Assembly (NCBI GenBank): GCA_958402795.1 | Contig: CATXUX010000003.1 | Coordinates: 1-64,000, forward strand | Origin: an uncultured Lachnospiraceae bacterium | Lineage (GTDB): Bacteria; Bacillota; Clostridia; Lachnospirales; Lachnospiraceae | Length of the DNA stretch: 64,000 bases | Direction of reading: 5' to 3' | Shown: one piece after another, positions 60,862-64,000 of the stretch | How the letters are laid out: each line of letters starts with the position of its first letter | Numbering within the stretch: the first letter of the stretch is position 1 | Made by a program: the position numbers and the translations under genes | The notes under the pieces: model-generated | The model's input: the letters and a program-made list of their open reading frames with translations, nothing else | Told to the model about the DNA's origin: nothing | Database searches by the model: none

Positions 60862-62286
60862 CTACGCTTCTTTTGCCTGCATCCGCTTCAGATCACGTTC
60901 ACAGTGATAGAACAAAATCATCAAAACAAAGATGATCACGACCATGATAAACGGAAGCCAGTTATACAGGAAATTGATCGCTGTTCCGACGCTCGCCGCC
61001 TGCTGCAGTCCCTGCGCATCCAAAGCACCGTCAAATCCTGCCGCATCAATGACCCAGCCGAATACAGCCGTTCCAAGACCCAGACCTACTTTCTGTGCTG
61101 CGGAAATTCCTGCATTTCCCATACCGACTGTATCAATTCCGGATTTCAAAGTTCCATACGTTACAGTATCGGCTACCATACCAAGCGCCATGCCTCCTGC
61201 CATGCCGACACCGCAGCCTTTCAGTACATTGAAGACGATCATCAAAACCGGACCTGCAGATTCTCCGACTAGGCCGAACCCCAGAAAACCTACCGCCATA
61301 ACGGCCATACCTGCTATGTAGATCTTGCTTTTATCGAATTTTTTCATAAAAATAGGTGTTACAAACATAATTCCAAACTGTGCGATGGAAATTGCATTTG
61401 ACAATGCGCCATATTGCCCCATGTCATAAAGAACATACTGGCAGAAATATACATTTCCCATAGAGTACATAATTACAACAAAGAATACTACAAAATTCGA
61501 AAGTGTAAGGAGCAGCCAGTATTTATTGGTCAGCAGTGCCTTTACCGTTGCCATTACATTCCCATTGTTCTTTTTCTCTTTTGCATCTTTCTCGTCTGTC
61601 GCCTGCGCCGTATCTTTTACACGCTCTTTTGTACTGAACACGCAGAACAGAGAAACGATTACCATGATAATGCAGTAAATCAGCATTGTGATTGTAAATG
61701 CACGCTGTGTGTAAAGTGTTTTTGTACTACTCGTGAACTTTCCAAGCAGTGTGATAAAGGTAGTGTTTACAAATACATTTCCTAATGTCTGGAAAATCTG
61801 CTGTATATTTCCAAGGAAACCTCGCTCATACGGATTCGCAGTAATCAGCGATACCATGGAATAATACGGAACCAGCATTCCCGTCAGGCAGACCGCATTT
61901 ACAATATTATACATCAGGAAAATGTATACATACTGTGCCATCTCCGGCATATTCTGTGGTACATAGAACAAAAGCATCGTTGTCACTGCAAATGGAATGC
62001 ACATATATGCCAGCCATGCACGTCCTTTTCCCAGTTTGGATTTTGTACGGTCTACCATACGTCCGACGATCAAATCCGAAATGCCGTCGAATACTTTGGA
62101 TACTGCAAAAATTGTCGCAATAATACCCGCATTCAATCCAACTGCCGATGTAAAGTAAATCGTCAGGAAAGAGCCGATGATCCCGTTGATCATATTAAAT
62201 GCAAAACCGCCGGTTCCATACCCGATACGCTCACCCCAGCCAAGAGGTGCGTCCGGATCATTGTGTTTTGTTGCTAAACTCATCAT
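60862..62286 (-). CDS. GPH-family glycoside symporter (MelB/YicJ type)
   Basis: A 474-residue transporter with 12 predicted membrane helices. The N-terminal GERIGYGTGGFAFNMINGI and KVFDGISDLIVGRMVDRTKSKLGKGRAWL loop are typical of the glycoside-pentoside-hexuronide:cation symporters. It should import a glycoside with Na+ or H+. The start at 62286 follows AAGGAG. Its promoter has the same tandem operator as GH78, so a rhamnose-containing glycoside is the most likely substrate. Confidence 0.9.
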   Translation of the reverse strand: MMSLATKHNDPDAPLGWGERIGYGTGGFAFNMINGIIGSFLTIYFTSAVGLNAGIIATIFAVSKVFDGISDLIVGRMVDRTKSKLGKGRAWLAYMCIPFAVTTMLLFYVPQNMPEMAQYVYIFLMYNIVNAVCLTGMLVPYYSMVSLITANPYERGFLGNIQQIFQTLGNVFVNTTFITLLGKFTSSTKTLYTQRAFTITMLIYCIIMVIVSLFCVFSTKERVKDTAQATDEKDAKEKKNNGNVMATVKALLTNKYWLLLTLSNFVVFFVVIMYSMGNVYFCQYVLYDMGQYGALSNAISIAQFGIMFVTPIFMKKFDKSKIYIAGMAVMAVGFLGFGLVGESAGPVLMIVFNVLKGCGVGMAGGMALGMVADTVTYGTLKSGIDTVGMGNAGISAAQKVGLGLGTAVFGWVIDAAGFDGALDAQGLQQAASVGTAINFLYNWLPFIMVVIIFVLMILFYHCERDLKRMQAKEA

Positions 62287-62314
62287 TTTCTCATTCTCCT
62301 TTTTCTTATTCTTT

Positions 62315-62326
62315 AAAAGCGCTTTT
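62315..62326. promoter_or_regulatory. Palindrome AAAAGCGCTTTT, candidate LacI/CcpA operator
   Basis: A perfect 12 bp dyad with the central GCGC typical of LacI-family sites. It lies between the -10 box and the symporter start, a place suited to repression. Confidence 0.5.
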
Positions 62327-62339
62327 CTTTTGTGAGATT

Positions 62340-62401
62340 ATCATATCATGACCGGTCGATCATAAATATCTTTATTTTGTCTATTTTATCTTTATTATAT
62401 C
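62340..62401 (-). promoter_or_regulatory. Symporter promoter with tandem 20 bp operator
   Basis: On the minus strand the copies GATATAATAAAGATAAAATA (62401-62382) and GACAAAATAAAGATATTTAT (62381-62362) form a 20 bp tandem. A -10-like TATGAT is at 62345-62340, 17 bp from the box, as in the GH78 promoter. Confidence 0.68.
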
Positions 62402-62473
62402 TTATCTTTCTTTTCTCATATTTTTCAGAAGTTTCCCGCGAGTTTTGACGTGAGATTCGGTCCATATTCCAAC

Positions 62474-64000
62474 TTATATATCCAGCGCCGTATGATATCC
62501 CCAGTACACTGCATTGGTAATCGTAGATACTTTCGCCGCGTCTCCGATTACCCTTACAAATGGCGCCGCATCCTGCAGTTCCTCCACCACATCGGTTCTG
62601 GAACGCTGTCCCAGCGCGCAGATGACCGAAGTTCCCGGAACCAGTTCTTTCTCTCCGGCCTTATTTTCACAGAGAATCCCTTCCGCCGTAACTTCCAAAC
62701 CTTTCATACCCGTATGTACCGTCACATACTTGTCTATCTCCTTTAAAAGAAGCGGACGGTGGCGTACATTGGCGTCCGGGGCCAGTTCATCCCGCATTTC
62801 TACAAGATGTACGTGCTTTCCTTCCATTCCCAGATGAATCGCACACTCACAGCCTGCGAGACCTCCGCCGAATACAACCACGTCATCTCCGACTTTTTCC
62901 TTTTCCCGGTAATAATTGTTTACGACCACCACATTTTCTCCGTCTAATCCCGGAATCGGCGGCACGAGCGGCGAGGAGCCGACTGCAATGATCAATGCAT
63001 CCGGCTGTTCCTTTTCGGCATATTCCTTCGTCACTTCTGTATTCAGACGGATTTCCACACCCGCCTGTTCTGCCAGTAATCGGTATGTTCCTGAGAGCTC
63101 ATACATTTCATGCTTGAACGGAATCGCCTGTTCACTTTTCAGGATTCCGCCCACTTCTGATTCTTTTTCACACAGAATCACCTGATGTCCTCTTCTTGCC
63201 GCCGTGTATGCTGCATACAATCCTCCCGGTCCGCCGCCTGCGACAAGTACTTTTTTCCTGACGGGTGCAGGCAGAACTTCATCCCCCTCCAGTTCTCTTC
63301 CGATCAGTGGATTGACGGTGCATCTTCTCGTTGAGGTTGCCGCACGTTCTGCCATACAGGTAAAGCACCGCAGACACTTTACAATTTCCTTCTCCCGGTT
63401 CTCTGTCACTTTTCTCGGCAGATATGGATCTGCCAGAAGCGCTCTTGCCATGTAGACCACATCTGCTTTCCCGGATGCAATGATCTCTTCCATCTGCTCC
63501 GGATCATTCAGTCCGCCGATGGTTGCCACCGGAACTGATACATGTTTCTTAATTTCTGCCGCCAGATAGACATTACACCCATGCTCTTTGAACATGGACG
63601 GATGGGTATCGCCAAATCCTCTCTGATAGGTTCCGGCTGATACATGAAGTAAGTTGATATACGGTTCGATCTGCTGTGCGATCCGGCATCCTTCTTCCAG
63701 ATCATAGCCGCCCTCAAGCAGTTCGGAACCGCTAAGACGGAACTCCAGCGGGAAAAATGGTCCGACTGCTTCACGGATCGCTTTTAACACTTCTACTGCA
63801 AAGCGGCAGCGGTTTTCCAGACTTCCGCCATATTCATCCGTACGCTTATTAAAATATGGAGACAAGAACTGATTGATCAGCCAGCCGTGCCCGCCATGGA
63901 TCATCAGCATTTCAAATCCGGCTCTCTTTGCCAGTCCCGCAACATGTGCATAAGATGCCACAATATCATCGATCATTTCCTTTGTGAGCGCCTTGACCTC
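62474..64000 (-). CDS. Old yellow enzyme-type NADH:flavin oxidoreductase (5' end outside window)
   Basis: At least 508 residues; the N-terminus lies beyond the right edge. The TIM-barrel OYE domain has MIHGGHGWLINQFLSPYFN and RTDEYGGSLENRCRF, then the 4Fe-4S ligands CLRCFTC and RRCTVNP, then two NAD/FAD Rossmann folds (LVAGGGPGGLYAAY and VVVFGGGLAGCECA). This is the 2-enoate reductase / BaiCD-BaiH / trimethylamine dehydrogenase architecture. It reduces activated C=C bonds; known relatives act on bile acids, flavonoids or cinnamates, and the substrate here is unknown. Next to the rhamnoside genes, an aglycone is conceivable. Confidence 0.88.
   Translation of the reverse strand, partial: EVKALTKEMIDDIVASYAHVAGLAKRAGFEMLMIHGGHGWLINQFLSPYFNKRTDEYGGSLENRCRFAVEVLKAIREAVGPFFPLEFRLSGSELLEGGYDLEEGCRIAQQIEPYINLLHVSAGTYQRGFGDTHPSMFKEHGCNVYLAAEIKKHVSVPVATIGGLNDPEQMEEIIASGKADVVYMARALLADPYLPRKVTENREKEIVKCLRCFTCMAERAATSTRRCTVNPLIGRELEGDEVLPAPVRKKVLVAGGGPGGLYAAYTAARRGHQVILCEKESEVGGILKSEQAIPFKHEMYELSGTYRLLAEQAGVEIRLNTEVTKEYAEKEQPDALIIAVGSSPLVPPIPGLDGENVVVVNNYYREKEKVGDDVVVFGGGLAGCECAIHLGMEGKHVHLVEMRDELAPDANVRHRPLLLKEIDKYVTVHTGMKGLEVTAEGILCENKAGEKELVPGTSVICALGQRSRTDVVEELQDAAPFVRVIGDAAKVSTITNAVYWGYHTALDI

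Noticed and set aside
1..64000. CRISPR array
   Set aside because: No regularly spaced short direct repeats with unique spacers and no cas genes were seen.

Overview
The window reads as chromosome of an endospore-forming Firmicute, most likely a gut Lachnospiraceae-type Clostridium. Pointers: the Gram-positive rimP-nusA-rnpM-rplGA-infB-rbfA-nrnA-truB-ribF operon, the rpsT/gpr/spoIIP sporulation neighbourhood, a parE-parC pair, strong AGGAGG ribosome binding sites with some TTG/GTG starts, sigma-A promoters, and several gut-type accessory genes. Species cannot be fixed from the sequence alone.

Layout. 0-0.8 kb: tail of an unidentified gene and a Nudix hydrolase. 0.87-7.4 kb: a PTS hexitol cluster (IICB mtlA, PRD activator mtlR, IIA mtlF, 1-phosphofructokinase, sorbose-1-phosphate-reductase-like dehydrogenase) with two matching promoter/operator units. 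7.5-18.4 kb: rpsO, a Na/Pi cotransporter and the translation/transcription housekeeping operon. 18.4-22.7 kb: topoisomerase IV-like subunits. 22.7-25.7 kb: spoIIP, gpr and divergent rpsT, with two intergenic palindromic elements. 25.9-31.6 kb: ilvC-ilvN, galE with a nucleotidyltransferase, and an ABC-F protein. 31.6-39.5 kb: a low-molecular-weight tyrosine phosphatase whose 3' end runs into an intergenic repeat; its 5' end lies in a 246 bp segment that recurs 6964 bp away, bracketing a small island (two coupled membrane proteins, a DUF4143 ATPase, a complete IS21-family element with a third ORF, a 275 aa orphan). 39.5-47.5 kb: TetR and aldo/keto reductase, then what looks like a decayed integrative element: Tn916-type integrase lacking its C-terminal end, an XRE/ImmA/PIN three-gene operon, a broken phosphoesterase and a tRNA-like sequence. 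47.6-51.1 kb: a flavodoxin/ferredoxin/cytochrome redox cluster with a classical MerR promoter. 51.2-64 kb: carbohydrate and plant-glycoside genes (ROK kinase, GH1, GH78 rhamnosidase, GPH symporter, old-yellow-enzyme-type reductase), interrupted by a HipA-like kinase/DUF2442-HTH module and an Rpn nuclease.

How the parts work together. The hexitol cluster should import and phosphorylate a polyol and feed it to fructose-bisphosphate, with MtlR activating both promoters through identical upstream operators; one of these operators is also the rpsO terminator. At the right end, the rhamnosidase and the symporter carry the same tandem 20 bp operator at the same distance from their -10 boxes, so they should be co-induced for cytoplasmic breakdown of imported rhamnosides. 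The most unusual material is the XRE/ImmA/PIN operon, the HipA-like module, the exported double flavodoxin with its MerR promoter, the class I tRNA-like sequence with anticodon GCU, and the repeats around the phosphatase gene. All functions are inferred by recognising motifs by eye; no database search was possible.
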